A DNA stretch of 64,000 nucleotides, from positions 1,860,501 through 1,924,500 of the forward strand of contig CM061097.1 in assembly GCA_030770545.1 (NCBI GenBank). The letters run 5' to 3'. Of this stretch, positions 49,861-63,113 are shown piece by piece (the stretch's first letter is position 1; every line of letters starts with the position of its first letter). The stretch comes from Macropodus opercularis. Lineage: Eukaryota; Chordata; Actinopteri; Anabantiformes; Osphronemidae. A program made the translations under genes and the position numbers. The notes beneath the pieces were generated by a model. The model was not told the DNA's origin. It saw only the letters and a list, made by a program, of their open reading frames with translations, and ran no database searches.

Positions 49861-51829
49861 CGTTTGGTAACGTTAACATTTTCAGTAATACTGCCAGAGA
49901 GTGAGCGACTGTACATATTCTGATGAACGTGCACTTTATTCAGCCACTACAGACACAGCGTGAAAAGACAAAATAGTATAAGTAGCTAGCTATCGCATTT
50001 GTTTACTACAAATAGGATTATAATCAATACAAATGCAAAACTGTGCAGAACACATGAGAGCAGAAAAGCCGGACTGGCTCTTCACCTACTGAGCAATGAA
50101 TGAGCATCATGGGTACAAATGCCAAGGTTGATGTTATAATTGTAGTTTGCTTCCTAACCATCCCACGGCATCTAAAGCACAGGTGCAGTGAGGAGGGGGC
50201 TGGTACCAGATGGGTCCCAACCACATCCTACCTCTGAACAGACACAGGCAACTCGCCTCTCGCATCATTCATGGCTCATTAAGTCCAAACTGTACACGGG
50301 ACATCTGCTCTGCGTTTGTGTGTCGTTGTTACAGCCTATATTTGACATGTAAAACATATACTATACTGTACACGTACAGTATATGAAGCTGCTATGTTTT
50401 AAGGCCAGTAAGTATTTGTAATTTAGATTTGATGATGATTTCAATGGACTGACACATGTTACATGTTCCAATAATAAACTCTGATAAAACAACAAATGAG
50501 AAGACAAGATGATGCGAACTAAACCCTATCCCATCAAAGAAAAAATCCATGCACACAAATAAAAGTGAAAATCCTTTTAAAAACTCACATTTCACTACCT
50601 CAAGTAGAACTGAAGTGAAGTTGCATCCTCCCAAGAAGTTTAAACTGATACAAATCCATCCCTAAACTTTGCAAATCCTCCCAGTGCTTGTTAAATAAAT
50701 GAATGTTGTGCGATTTTCACAAGCAGCATGTTCGATTAAGTGCAAATAGAGTGTGAAATCATTAATATTGGGTATTTTTCAAACACACAATAATTAGATA
50801 AATCAGCCATACATTAATAAATTGTTTACTTGCCGTAGCAGGTTCCTTATTGCGCTAATAGGGCATGACAGATTTTGCTTGTTAATAATTCTGCCTGTTG
50901 CCTGCTAGAGATGATGGATGGGGTGCAAACAGCTGTGGTATCAACATGCATCTCATGTAAAACAGGGACAGGAAGACGTGTGGTACGCGTACGCGTGTGT
51001 AGACGAGCGCGTTTGTGTATCTGTTTGCGCGATGCGTTGTTTGGCACATTTTCACGGAGGGGTGTGTGTTATCCTTGTCTTTTGGAGTCAGACCCGAGGC
51101 TATGTCTAATTGGAGTCTTCACACTTTCAGGCTTGACTCACACTGACACGCTCGACCTTGGCTCTCCTCCCTTTGCCATGAAAAGGAAAACAGTGACAGG
51201 GAAACACGCCTTCTTCTTTGCTGAGGAGAGAAACTTTGCTGCTACTTCTTTTTTTTTGTCCTCTCCATTCTCTCTGCCTTTCTTCTGCTCTTCTCGTGCG
51301 CTTCAAGACACTTCTTCAGTCTTTTCTCCATTTGAAGAGATGAACTTTTCAACCACAGACGCATGATCTAAGAGACATGCAGGAAGGTCATATCTGTCTC
51401 ACAGCACTGTGTTGCAGCTTGACACCTTCTTTCTCTTAATTACACACACAGCACTGCACTTGGGCACATATACATATACTTATATAAATATATATATACT
51501 TCATAAGGTGCACAACGCGTGTATTACAGTAGGGGAAGGTGTTGTGGGTTCAAACACTTGTACTTCTCGGAACTCGTCAATATACCTCTCACCATACATT
51601 TCAATGTTTGGTCCCTCGGGTCTCGCTCCCCTTTTAGCATCCAAGGGCCCGTTTTATGGGCTTGATTTTCCTTTCCCATCAGGCAGCATTGATCAAACAG
51701 CACACTTAGGGTTTTTCAAGGTGGACATTACATACTGATGGCAACCAGTACTGGCAGCGACGGTGTAAAAACTGTGACCATTATTCACCTGATTGGCCTC
51801 TCCTCCATCTCTCAGTGGTAGGCATTTCA

Positions 51830-51960
51830 TGATACGCCAGGTATTTATATCCCCACCGGACCAAATCCCCCTCAGTTTCAGCAGTGAAGTGCATGCTTTC
51901 TGCCGGTATCAATTTAGTTATTTAGTACTGCGGAATAATGGGGGTGGGCGAGGGGCTGGG
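51830..51960. promoter_or_regulatory. Candidate conserved non-coding element
   Basis: Non-repetitive block with ggtatttatatccccac, caatttagttatttagtac and tgcggaataatggggg. It has no open frame with splice sites. The enhancer role is inferred from composition only. Confidence 0.2.
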
Positions 51961-54900
51961 GGGTAATGATGATTGTAATGATGTGTTATAGCTCAGCTTT
52001 AAAATACATTTTGCAGGTTTGGGTTGTCTGTCTGCCTGTCTGTTCAATTCATTTGTATTTTATCATGGAGGCTCCCTTATAAATTTCCAAATAAGTGTAA
52101 ATACGCCACCTTTAATACAGGACAGCAGAGGTTTTTATTTTAATGAGGCACTGTAACTGTTTGGTAGTAAGGTTTCTATTCAGTTTGCCAAAATGTTAGC
52201 GCGACCTCATAATAACTAAAAATATTTTACGCACCATAACCACATGCATTGTGCTGTTTGTCGCTGCCAATTATTCAGCCACACGCTCCAACAGGAATTA
52301 ACTCTGAGCTGCTTCTTCACAATTCACGTTTGGATTGTTGATGTAATTGTTTTGATAATTTCACTGATTAAAGTGATCACACAGTTGGGATCAGACTTCG
52401 CAGAGTCTGCTGTTACCAAGGAGACCAACCTATAAATCGCTCCCGTTGTCGGTTTCCCTCGCACCCTGCCTGCTTGAACCAGAGTCCCATTGGGCTTCGC
52501 GCTCTGTCTGCGTGGGTTGATGGACACTGTAAATAAAGGAGCAGCACACAGATGTGAAAGTCTTCGCATCGGACACACAAGTAATAGCACAACAGTGGTG
52601 TGTTTCTCCGGTGGCCCCGAGGCCTCGCAGCTTAGCATCGAGACACGTGTGAAGGAGAACGACACACCAGCAGCTTCCAATCGGCAGCTGCCTCCTCGAG
52701 CGACGCACACGCATTCACCGTGTGATGTACATCGTTACATGTACAGCACAACGACAAAAGGTCTACACAACATTCCTCCGCTACCTCCCGTCCCCACTAA
52801 AGCATCAGAAGCCAGGCTGTGGTGCTGGAGACTCAACGTTATGGCCACTGGGTGTCGATGTCCATTACAAAGGGTCACTCGTGCCCCTTGTGCGTACTTG
52901 CAAGTGAGACTCTCATTAGCGCTAAATGCAGATGTGTGGCCGCTGATGGACGTGTGCTCAGTTCTTCAGTGGATAGAAGGGCAGGGGCGAAGCGGAGACC
53001 TTCTCTCTCCACACTCCTGCCAGCTATCCAGTGCGCTGATTCATTCCAAGCAGATAGCCGCTGTGCCCCGTGGTGTGTCCGTGTAACCGGGAGTTGGCAT
53101 AATAGGCTCACCTCATTTGTTTCCTGGGCTTACAGTGACACGGTTCACCATGACCTCAGGCTTGACAACGTGTGCCGGTGCCGTGAACTGTCCTTTGTCG
53201 AGGGGGTGTTTTTTTGAAGGGTGCCCAATCTCTAACAGAGGGCATTTTGACACAGATTAACGTGTGTAACTCTGAGAAAGCTGTGTAAATGTCAGGGCAT
53301 CTGTACAGTGACCCTTGGTTATACTAAGAACCTTTTTACCACAAAGACAGAGGCAACAGAGGAGCAGGGCTCTTGTGTATATACGCCATTATTGTACACG
53401 TGTGCAGCTATGTTATATCATTTTAAGTGTCTAAGTCACATTTGTTCAGCTACATTAAAGGCTCCAGCATTAAAGGCTCGCGATGCTACGCAACGCACAG
53501 AAAGAGCCACTTTCACTTCCTCTGAAAATTGGTAAAACAGAGTTAACAACGTCTCATTACATTCCCGCGTAAAACAAGGGACCTTTGGGGTCTGATCCAT
53601 AGATGGGGATGAGGACTCTTGTTCTGTCGGGTTTCACACAGATGCGCAGAGAAAAGGTCCTTAAGAATATCTCCCTCGCACTTGGACAGGAGGCGCAATT
53701 ATGCCTGCCACGGTTTCAGCCGAGACGCACAGACACCCGTCACATTGAGTGGGTTTGCAGGCTGTGGGCGGCGTGCCAGGGGAAGGTCAGAGTGCCCATC
53801 TTGTATCCAGATTTGTCGGCTCCGCTGCTACCGCACATGTGTTTTGTCAGCGCAGTGCGGTCCCGAGAAATCCTGCAATAAGAGTGCTGATTGCTGTGAT
53901 TGCTGCGCTGCCGTAGTGTAGCATTTCTCAGGAGAGGTGATATATACAATACCCGTCTTTAATGTTTCTGAATTACATTGTAATTGAAGAATGAGAATCC
54001 TCCCCAGTCTGGCGCGTATTCATATTAAAAGAACAGCAGAACCCACTTTTGTAAAACACAACGCTAAACATAAAGCCGATGCACCGAGAAATGCTACTAA
54101 ACTATTTTATCTCAGTCTTCACACAACATAACATAACATAACACACTTTGTATTCAGAGCTTTAAACCATCAGTCTCTGAGTCTGTTTATTATAATTCAT
54201 ACAGAGTAGGGCACTAAACACACCATGAAAGTGGGTGCCAGAATGAGGAGGGGGCTCCCAGGGGATTCCCATTTCTGCATTTGTACCTTATCCATACCTT
54301 TCCTCAGGTCCCATCTGTTTGCCTGCTCAAATCCCCCTGGCCTGCGCTAAACACGCTGCTGTGCGCTTCTCTGTGATTGGAGAGGGAGAAATGAATGGGC
54401 AATATTTGGTATTTAAATGTGGTCTCTGTGATGCATGGTGCTGCTCTCATGAAGCTGTGTCCCCAGAGTCACATTTAGCTACTGCTGAGCAGGTTACGCA
54501 TGTGGCTGGGTGAGTTAGCGGCACCCACACGCCGTACTGTAAGTTGAACAGACTGGAGAATGAATAGCAGAGGAAGTTGAGAGGGAATAAGTAATGCTTC
54601 ACCAGCAGGCTCTAGTTGTTGTGCATGTGACTTGCGCTGTAAGACAGCTTTTTCTCTGAGGATGCTCAGGATGCTCATTTCCTCATGACTCAGTTCACTT
54701 TGTGAGGCAATTACCCGACCAAAACCCAGAGCACCCAACCCTCACAGCTTCAACACAACACAGCACACAGCCAAAAACACAGCGCTCCTGTCAGGTTGAA
54801 CGACTGATTATAGATCTGAAGCGGACGCCATGATGATTACTGTACACGCACACCTCAGGAGAGGGGCGTTCGCTTGCCTCGCGAACACGACGTCGTCAAA

Positions 54901-55229
54901 CCACCTCCCTGCCGTGCCTGACAGGTGCAGGGAGTCGGGGTTTTCTGGATCCTCAGCAGGGGCGTTGGACAGGATATCACGCCCTCTGATCCCACACGCT
55001 GTCCCCTGCCGACCAGGAAGACGCCTGCCTTTTGTCTCTAACCCACTGTTGACAAGTAGCTCTTACTGCCATCTGGTCTCCTGGGGCAGCTGTCACCGTG
55101 AACAGAGCCCCCCATCATAAGCTACACTGTATTAATACCTACAACTCATTTTACACCCATTAATAACACAGGAGGCTTCCTCCCAGAGGATGTGTTCACA
55201 GCCGTAGCAGCCGCAATCAATTTAAACAT
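51961..55229. other. Gene-free stretch
   Basis: No supported exon. The segment 52440-53100 is G/C-richer and has a 198-codon open frame on the + strand (52490-53086) without any recognisable domain; it is discussed under rejected items. An acata pentamer tandem is at 54124-54143. Confidence 0.5.
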
Positions 55230-55345
55230 GACAAATAAATTCAAAGGGAGCTTCATTATGTGACCAATTAGAGCCTTGGGGCTTATCCCAGTTGTCTGGC
55301 TTGTATCGTGACTTGACCATTTGCTTAGAGTGAATGAAAAGTCAG
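55230..55345. promoter_or_regulatory. Candidate conserved non-coding element
   Basis: Block with gacaaataaattcaaaggg, cattatgtgaccaattaga and gcttatcccagttgtctgg. It is non-repetitive, with balanced composition and homeodomain-like ATTA and CCAAT cores. Not tested for conservation. Confidence 0.22.
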
Positions 55346-55549
55346 ACGTGACTTTTTCGCGTGCGGAGCTGGAGCCAACGCTGAAACACAACGTCGATAT
55401 TAGCATGTACGGTTTGTCGGCATTCTCTCAAACCAAACGGAGACCTGTTTATAACGGCTCAATAAAATACGCAATTCCCAGAACACGCCGTAACTGATAT
55501 ATATCACAGCCCATCAAAGGAGCTATTAGTCTGGTATCTTTCTCTTAGC

Positions 55550-55760
55550 CGAGTCCCAGTGATGCATTTATGTGGGCTGTTCCCAGTTATTGGAGGCTAA
55601 TGAGCAGTAGAAATGTGGTTTCTGCCCATCTCTCCTATCTGCCCGCCTGTCTCGCTTGCTCGGGGTTGTCACGGTGCTCTGAGCTCCTGATGTGGCATAT
55701 TAGGCAGGACAATCGTTATTAAGCACATTTCAGGCTCAATTACCACTCGAATGCACAGCC
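55550..55760. promoter_or_regulatory. Candidate conserved non-coding element (longest block)
   Basis: About 200 bases of non-repetitive sequence with gatgcatttatgtgggctg, ggaggctaatgagcagtag, tcgttattaagcacatttc and gctcaattaccactcg. Several ATTA/TAAT cores, an octamer-like atgcattt and no coding structure make it the best enhancer candidate I see by eye. Confidence 0.28.
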
Positions 55761-56563
55761 ATCAAGGCTCCACCGTGGGCTCCCAACAGATGGTTGCGGG
55801 TGTCGGATAGACAGAACTGCTGATGTCTTTGTCAGACTGGATGGTGGCGTGTAAAAAAGTGGGCCATGTCAGAACCAACACACGGACACGTGCTCACGGT
55901 TCGACGGCAGAAACGGCTGTGCCTCAAACCAGCAGCCTGTGCAGCCTCACGTGTGGCGTCTCTGTTCCCTATTTGTTTGATATATTTTCTTGACACCATA
56001 TACTGTTGTTGCTGTTTTCATGCAGCTCATCTGTTTTTGTCTGGGTGGTTAGACAAGTGTAAGCGGATTCTGGAAATACCTTAAGAGAGGCGGAGTTTTT
56101 AAAAGCACCACACGCTGATTATTTGGTTGTCAGCCGGTCAATCCTGGTTGAAGCTGGACCGGCAGACAAAAAGCATCATTTTCCATTGTTACTGTCCTGA
56201 ACTGATGCAACTAGGCCGCGAGTTAGAAGATTTATTCCTGTGCTAATGTCATAAAATGGTGATAACCATCAGCTGTAGTTTTCACGCGCGTGTCATCACA
56301 TAACGTCTACTGAAGACTGAGTCGGCCTGAAGTAGATGAGTCCAGCCAAGGCTTGGTGTGTGGCGCGGTTCAGAACAGAGACGTCGCATAGCCCTCAGAT
56401 AGTGACTCACACTCTGCTTTACAGACAGTCAAATTATAGAAAGATAATCACGTTCACAGATAAGCCAGCTGCAGTTGGTTACTTAGTCACTTTAGCCTGT
56501 CAGGGAGAATTACCCACGGTGGAAGTGAAAATCTAAATCTGCGACTCAGGGCAAAACTTAAAA

Positions 56564-56640
56564 CCCCTCAGCGCAGAGGGAAGAGCGTTTGACTCGTGGG
56601 CCTACAGCAAAAGGTTCTCGGATGTGTGATTTACAGTTGA
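56564..56640 (+). repeat. Degenerate tRNA-derived SINE-like fragment
   Basis: cctcagcgcagagggaagag, then cgtttgactcgtgggcctac and aaaaggttctcggatg, follows a tRNA-like layout: an A-box-like gcgcagaggg-agagcg followed about 35 bases later by a B-box-like ggttctcgg. The B box is broken, so it is unlikely to be a functional tRNA gene. Confidence 0.35.
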
Positions 56641-57398
56641 TGCACTTTGCTCTAGGATCGTGCATAACGTTTATCTTTGAACAACTCTTGATCTGAATCT
56701 CGTCATTTCCACCAAAGTATATCTGACGATGCCTCTGCTTCCTGTTTGATGTCATTTACTAATAATCGCAGCATGTTTTGAAACTTGTAAAGTGATTTTA
56801 CAGCCTCCACACTGATTCCAAACACTTAATAAAATCAAATATTTGATTTATACACATCCTTTCCAAAGCACTTTTCCCGTTATGCGGCAAATATGAAAAT
56901 AACTCAGAGAGCTGCATGCTTTGGATGATTATGATAATGCTGATCTGCTAATGTCATTTTGACTGTGAGGCTGCGGGAGCGATCATAGTAAGTAACAGTC
57001 ATCCCAGCAAATCAAATCAAGAGCTTTGGTTTGTCTCCAAAACAACCTAGAGATATAGCAGCAGCGATCTTTGAACTGTAAATCACATTTGAAAGCTGTT
57101 CACGTCTCCAATTTGCTGTGTTTTAGCTACTTATCAGAATATCTCCCGTGTGAAAGTGAGCGCGCTGGAGAAGCTACAGTTTATTTAACCACCCACCTGG
57201 GCCCGTGCCACCCACCTCAGCATCTGAGTCACACTCTGCCTTCTCTTTCGGATGGGCTGAGCCGGAGAATCGGCAGCGCAGCACAGGACAGCTCAACTCC
57301 GCGTACGCGTGTGGGTGGAACAGCCCTTATGGCTTCACTCATTCAACCAACCATGAGGGCATCAAAGAGACACAAGTGAAGAGAGAGAGGGTGGAGGA

Positions 57399-57402
<4 letters not shown>

Positions 57403-57424
<22 letters not shown>
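57403..57424. repeat. GA microsatellite
   Basis: A pure ga run of about 22 bases within a longer purine-rich stretch. Confidence 0.85.
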
Positions 57425-57430
<6 letters not shown>

Positions 57431-60400
57431 CAACTCAAAACGAGGTGTCAAACAAAGGAATATAAGAATATGAGGGGGAGGCGAGGATCCATAGACAGAA
57501 AGTAGCAGAATAAAAAAGCCAAGGAGGATCAGGACAGACAGGCCAGACACCAGAGGAGCGAGCACATAGAGAGGAGAATACACAACAAACAAACGAAACA
57601 TGACAAACATCCTCTGCTCTGCGTCCACAGCCTGACACGCAGGCAGCCGTGGTGATATTACCTCCACCACAACTCCACTCGCATGCCCAAGAACTTCCTT
57701 CGGCAGGTTCGCTGGCATGAGCGCTGGAGCTTTTGTTCTGCCAAATAACATTAGCAGGTGGGCAGGCAGAAGAGACAGGGCCCGCTTCGGAGATGGCACA
57801 GATGCCGGCGAAGAATGTGTGAGACCAGTTAAACATAAGCAACAGCATCGTACAGAAGTGACAGTAAAGCTTCCCGTGGTGGACAGTAGCTCTGCCGAGA
57901 TGCCGTCTCTTGTGCATATTCCACAGACGTACAAAATGTCAGCCGTATTCTCAGGCGAGAGGGTGATTTCGCCATGTTTATTACTTGAATGACAATTAAT
58001 TCATCATGTACTCACTGAGCACGTCGCACGGAAGAGGTGATTAAAACGAAGACAGAATGTTTTCACAAGTTTCCCTTCTCGCGTATTTCAAGAGTTTATG
58101 ACAGGACATTGAATTCAGGCGTATTCACACACATTCTCTGTTGGTCTGCATAATTGCCTCAAAAATGGGCCTTCCTTGAATAAGTCAGCTCCTTCCTCCT
58201 CTGGCTATAAGAGCCATCCGCCGCTAAGCTCCTCCACACACTGAGCGCCTCAGTTCTCAGAATTGATCCTATCTCACAGCACGTTGAGCCTTGACTAACT
58301 GTCAGCAGAAGCAGCCTCTTGCTCTTTTTTGTTTTATGTATCCTTGTATTGTCTGTTCATTTCCAATTTCCTGCAGCACTAAACAGATGATGAATCTTTT
58401 CAGCCAACTGTGAGACCACTACTTCTCAATAGCTGCTCCTGATCCCATCAAGGAATCTTTGTTTTTTAACTGCTGACGCTATAATGCTTCTGTCTGAGCA
58501 AAAAGCCGATGGATTCCTAAGCCTTGGAGAAGATGCATGTTGTTCCATCCCCATGACTGGGTGAGCGTTGTGTGTTAATGTGATTAGTGAGACATTAACG
58601 CCTCCGTGCTCAACCAGGCAGACACAAACAGGCTTGTGCTATAGAAAGCGCTTTCTCTCTCACGAAGGCTCCTACCAACCCTGTGGTGGTTACAAAGCGC
58701 TGAGAGTTTCCTCATCCTAATCTTTGCAAACAAACAGGCAGAGTAAAAGATTTGCTTTTATATAATTCAACTAAGGCGAAACAAGAGAAGGGCGAGCGTG
58801 GTGTGAATTCTCGCGTCTGCACCTCTGTCTGCATCTGTCCCTTCGTGTGATGTGAAGGGCTCTGTCTGGTGATGAAGCAGCGAATCAGACACGCTTAAGC
58901 TGACAGTTTGGGAAACCGGTACGTGTTGATATTAAACTCATGCTTCGTGTGTATTTCTAATATGATGCCAGCTTCTATGCCTGATGCGCGTCCGCTCTTT
59001 TCCCTGCGCTACAATGCTTCCTCAGGTTGTTGGCATTTTCTTAAGCTGTCATTTATATGGTGTAACATACTGCATGAAACACGAGAATTTGACATGTATA
59101 TCCTTACAATAAAAACAAGATTTGGTTGATATTTTGAAGAATCTCTACTTTGCTGGTACAAATGTAGGTAATTCATTGCAGCTACTGTGTGTTAAAGCTA
59201 TTGTATTGGTCATACTTGAATTTACTTGAGCTGAGATCATTTATATTGAACTATAGTGAATTCAATCAAAATGCAAAAGCATTCGCAATCCTGAAGAGAG
59301 TGATAACAGCCACAAAGTTAAATATACATCTGCATCTGATGTGTAGTGTAGCTGCTTGCAGTGGAAGCTCTGTGTCCAGAGAAGTGATTAGTTAGTGAGC
59401 GTGTTCTCACATTAGTCAAAGCAAACTCGTGACCTTTAGCCAGCGTCTGTGTCCTCGCTGTGCTATTAGGCCGAGCACAGATGAGAGGCTACCCACGCTG
59501 TCCAGACAACAGCTACAGCTGGAGATGGTTTACGTTTGCAGAGACGTTGCGCTTCGTTACATTTTGACGAAGTAGAACGGTTCTAGTGATCACACTGTCC
59601 AAGCTGTAGAAGAAAAGCAGAGCGATGACGGTGCAAGAATAAAGAAGATCCATCTCGAACCTGCTTCCTCCCTTGGCTTTGCCTTCTCTCCTCCCCCATC
59701 CTCCCACCCATCCATATCCACCTTCCTGCCTTCCTCTTTTCCCCCCTCTTCCTTTTCCAGCCCCCTCAAGCCCCTCAGCTACTGTAGCTCCTCAAACCCT
59801 CTTCATCCCATGCAGGAGAACAAAGACACAGATAGAGAAAAGTAGAGGAGAGGAGGAGGTTGGCAAACACTGTGAAGGAGGTGCAGACTGGGAGGAAGCG
59901 GGAAGGAGGTCTGCTGGGGCTGGGGGGGGATATGGAGAGAGTCAATGAGAAAAAAGTAATTTAAGGGTGGTGGCGGTGAGTGAAGAGTGAGTCTTAATAT
60001 GCAGACTCAGAGGGTCGCTGCGTAGGCGGCAGAGGGTTGTTTGTTTTATCAGTGCCCCGTTGGTGCTATGGGATGGGGTTTGAGTGAAGGCCAGTGGCCA
60101 CAGCTTGCCATGGAGGCTCCGGTGATGAATGTTCAGAGGCAATCTAGGACACTGCAGCAGAAACACCATCAATTCAGTAAGCGAATCACAGCACGACTGG
60201 GAGGAAGCGTATGGTGGAATGTGACTTCATATACAGCACGAGCGCATGTGTGCACCTACGAATTCCATTGTGTTAAGAAACGTTTGTGTGTGTGCGTTTT
60301 GCAACTCATGTGGGGGAAGGGGTTACGGGTTTACAGCTGTCTCTCGGCTGTGGGAAGTAGCTGAGCAATGCTTCCCATTGGTCATTCCCATGAACCCTCG

Positions 60401-60624
60401 CTCGTCAAGGGGCATGGAGGGAGGCAGCAGCGAAGCCAGAGCAATGTGTGGACACAGCCTGGACCGTACGCAGTGAAAGAAACCCTGTACTTCCTCAACA
60501 CATACATGTAAAGCAGAGAGAGAGGCATAGTTTAGGTTGTGCCTATAAGACCAAACCCCTGCTACAGCACCAGACACGGGATCAACAGGTTTTCGTGGCT
60601 GTGGCATCTTCCAGGCCGTCTGCA

Positions 60625-60697
60625 GTGGCACAGGTAGAGCGGTGGACCTCGCGCTTCACAGCCGAGCCAGAACAGACAGGTTCTGGTTCAACATGGT
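60625..60697 (+). repeat. Degenerate tRNA-derived SINE-like fragment
   Basis: gtggcacaggtagagcggtgg then ctcgc (A-box-like) is followed by aggttctggttcaacatgg (B-box-like ggttcaa). The layout and spacing match a tRNA head, but the stems do not pair well. It looks like a diverged SINE head related to the 56564 copy. Confidence 0.4.
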
Positions 60698-63046
60698 GGA
60701 GCAGAGAATCGCAAGCGCGCCATGGCTTTTACAAGCCTGTCATGGATTCGCTCCCATCCCCTGCAGCAGGACGTATTTACTGTGAAGCAAACGGCACAAA
60801 TAATCACGTTGCCTTTGCCCAAACTGTATCAAAATGTTGTTTGGGGAGCTTCGACAGCTCAACTTCTCTGTCCCTCGCTCGCAGACGTTGAAAGGATGAC
60901 TTCACAGAGCTTTTCCTGAAGGAGAAATATCTTGGCTGCACGCTTGTCGTCCTGGCACCAGCTTCCTGGATGCCTCAGCTAAAGAGTATAGCCTGTGAAA
61001 AAATGTTTCTGTAATTTATTTGATCACATTAAAATTGGGAACAGATTTGTTTGCTGTGACAATGTTTGTTGAGTTCGGGGCAGCCAGACTGTCTCCCACA
61101 GTGGCCTGTTGGGTGTGTGAGGAGCTACAGACAAGTCCCACACAAACAGTGCACTTTACCATACCCAGCGCTTTCAGGTCGCTCAGGCCTAGAAAAACAT
61201 TACACCTATGGAAATTTCCTGCCTCACCCTTCACTATTACATGCTTTAAAATAGAATCCAATCATAATTAGTAGCGCTTTGTTGAAGCGTAGCTACCATG
61301 ACCACCAAACGTCCCATTCTACGGGGTCGTGGACTAAAAAGGTAAAACGCGCTTCGGTCACTTCAGTGTTTCCTGTCTCTGGACGGCTGATCATTTGTCC
61401 CACACACTGGACTACTGGACCGGTCCTCGCAGTATTACCGTAGAACAATATGCGCCAGGAGCAATGAGTAGTAGCCTCTCATTTAGTCTGTTATTTCTTG
61501 GTATTTTGAATTCACACCCAGTCGTTCCACTTCAGAGACAGTTTGAAAGCCACGACACACTGTCTACTGCCCAAAGAACACGGGAGACTCAAATGAGCAC
61601 CGGCTAACGTTCTCACATTTCTTAGATAGCTTGCACGTACTGTAAAGGTCATTAACAGATTGAATGTAAAAGAGCCTCACAATGACACATCAGCAGGCGT
61701 GATCAAGCAGAGGGAGGGAGGTGGGTGCTGGACGAACTTTCATAAAACTAAGACGTTTACAACGGGTTGGATGAACGGCCTTCATCACTGCAGCTAAAAG
61801 AGCCTGTGCATTCGATCATTTCAGGGAGAGACTTTCGTTTAGTTATTTCAAAGGTGCACAACAATGTTAGCATTTTCCCACAGAGTCTCTAACGCTGCGA
61901 CGTAAACGCCGTGTCAGGAGGATTAAAGCATTTCAATTACGTTAAGAGGATTGGACACTGACGTGAAACTCGGTGGTATTTCATAGTTCATAGGGTCATA
62001 TTTCACCAGCAAACATCTCGGTGAATAAACAATGACCCACACTGGGAGTTTTACCATTTAACTTCAACGCATTTTCTCTTATGTGGGGAAAATACCCAAA
62101 CCTTCGAGGGTGGAGAAAAAGCCTCAACACATCTGTGCAGCGTAGCACAGAGTGAATGTCTACTGAAGATCAGCGTCGCTGCCAGTCTCAAATGCAGACG
62201 CCAGAGAAATATTATGTCTGAGGCGGAAATGAATTGTGGGCACAGAGGGTTCCTCTCGTTGCTCAAGACACCGCTGGTGTCAGAGGGGGAACACGTACTG
62301 GTGCCTCTGGGCACTGGCCTGTGCCAAGTAAACATTAGACATAACCCACCAAAGGAACATTTTGTAACGTGTCTTTGAGGCCTCACCTAGAGGTTCTTTG
62401 ATTCCTATTCAAGAAGCGAAATAAAGACGTTTTGATAGTTTCAGAGTCAGACCTGCAGAGACAAGAATTAGAGCCGACAAGAAAAACACTCATAAAAATG
62501 AATAAGGCCCTAAAAGGCTTTGAAATGAAACCACTTTAAACTGAACGGTGGAAAAACCCAAACTGAAGAAAAGAAAAGTTCTACAGTTACACCTAAAGAT
62601 TAAACTGAGAGATCTTTATGGCAAAATGAAGTGCGTGTCTATAAGGTAGCTTTTACCACTGGAAACGAGAGTCACCCTACTTGCTGATAAGGGGATAACA
62701 GGAGCTCTTTGGGAGGATAAAGCAAGGTCTCTGGATGGTTGAGTGGCCTCTGGGCCTGTGTAGAGCTGCTACTTCACACTGACCACCACAGTAATGGCCT
62801 AGTGGAGCAGACGCCATTATCTGTCATTAGTGAAACTAGTGCCAGTCACCAAAAAACACCACATTTAGTCACGAGCGTCGGTCAGTGTTTAGTCTCTCTA
62901 TATATGGAAGTCAGATGAGTTTTGCATTCAAAATGTCCTTGCGCTTAAATACTAACAGCAAATGGCAGTGGATTTATATCTGCGGTTTAGAAATGAAAAT
63001 ATCATTTTTCTATGATTTCAGAATCTTGACATCTCGACAAACTTAC

Positions 63047-63113
63047 CTGAAAAGTTTCCTCATGGTTGCGAGCATCACCCCCAGCATCAGATGCATCCGC
63101 TCAGATGGTGAAT
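63047..63113 (-). CDS. Candidate internal exon of an unidentified minus-strand gene
   Basis: On the minus strand, a pyrimidine-rich acceptor (gttatttctcctctag) and a full-consensus donor (ttcag|gtaagt) enclose 67 bp. Only one frame is open through it: two nt of a split codon, then SPSERMHLMLGVMLATMRKL and F, with two nt left over. The other two frames contain TGA. The peptide has a hydrophobic Met/Leu-rich stretch. I do not recognise the protein. The exact donor match is rare enough by chance to make this worth noting, but a single short exon is weak proof. Confidence 0.4.

Larger units (their letters stand above)
42116..51829. other. Gene-free stretch
   Basis: No nameable gene. It contains SINE-tail-like sequence at 44670-44745, a gat/aat-rich patch at about 47805-47915, a 10-base tandem at 48603-48637, and a possible non-autonomous repeat at 49560-49860. 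An A/T-rich tataaatatatata patch lies at about 51470-51500. Confidence 0.5.
55761..63046. other. Gene-free stretch up to the minus-strand exon candidate
   Basis: No exon I can support. It contains the two SINE-like pieces at about 56564 and 60625, a GA tract at 57403 and a pyrimidine-rich stretch at about 59665-59770. If the exon candidate at 63047-63113 is real, this stretch is probably its downstream intron. Confidence 0.5.

Noticed and set aside
52490..53086. 198-codon open frame on the + strand
   Set aside because: No recognisable domain, low-complexity-free but random-looking composition, no splice structure, and overlapping open frames on both strands in a G/C-richer patch. It is probably chance.
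57362..57934. 190-codon open frame on the minus strand
   Set aside because: It runs through a GA microsatellite (read as Leu/Ser repeats), overlaps other open frames and has no known motif.
60625..60697. Functional tRNA gene
   Set aside because: The stems do not pair and there is no clear anticodon arm; a SINE relic is the better explanation.
62384..62410. 18-bp microexon-like segment on the minus strand
   Set aside because: Acceptor and gtgagg donor are present, but one of three frames is closed and there is no protein evidence.
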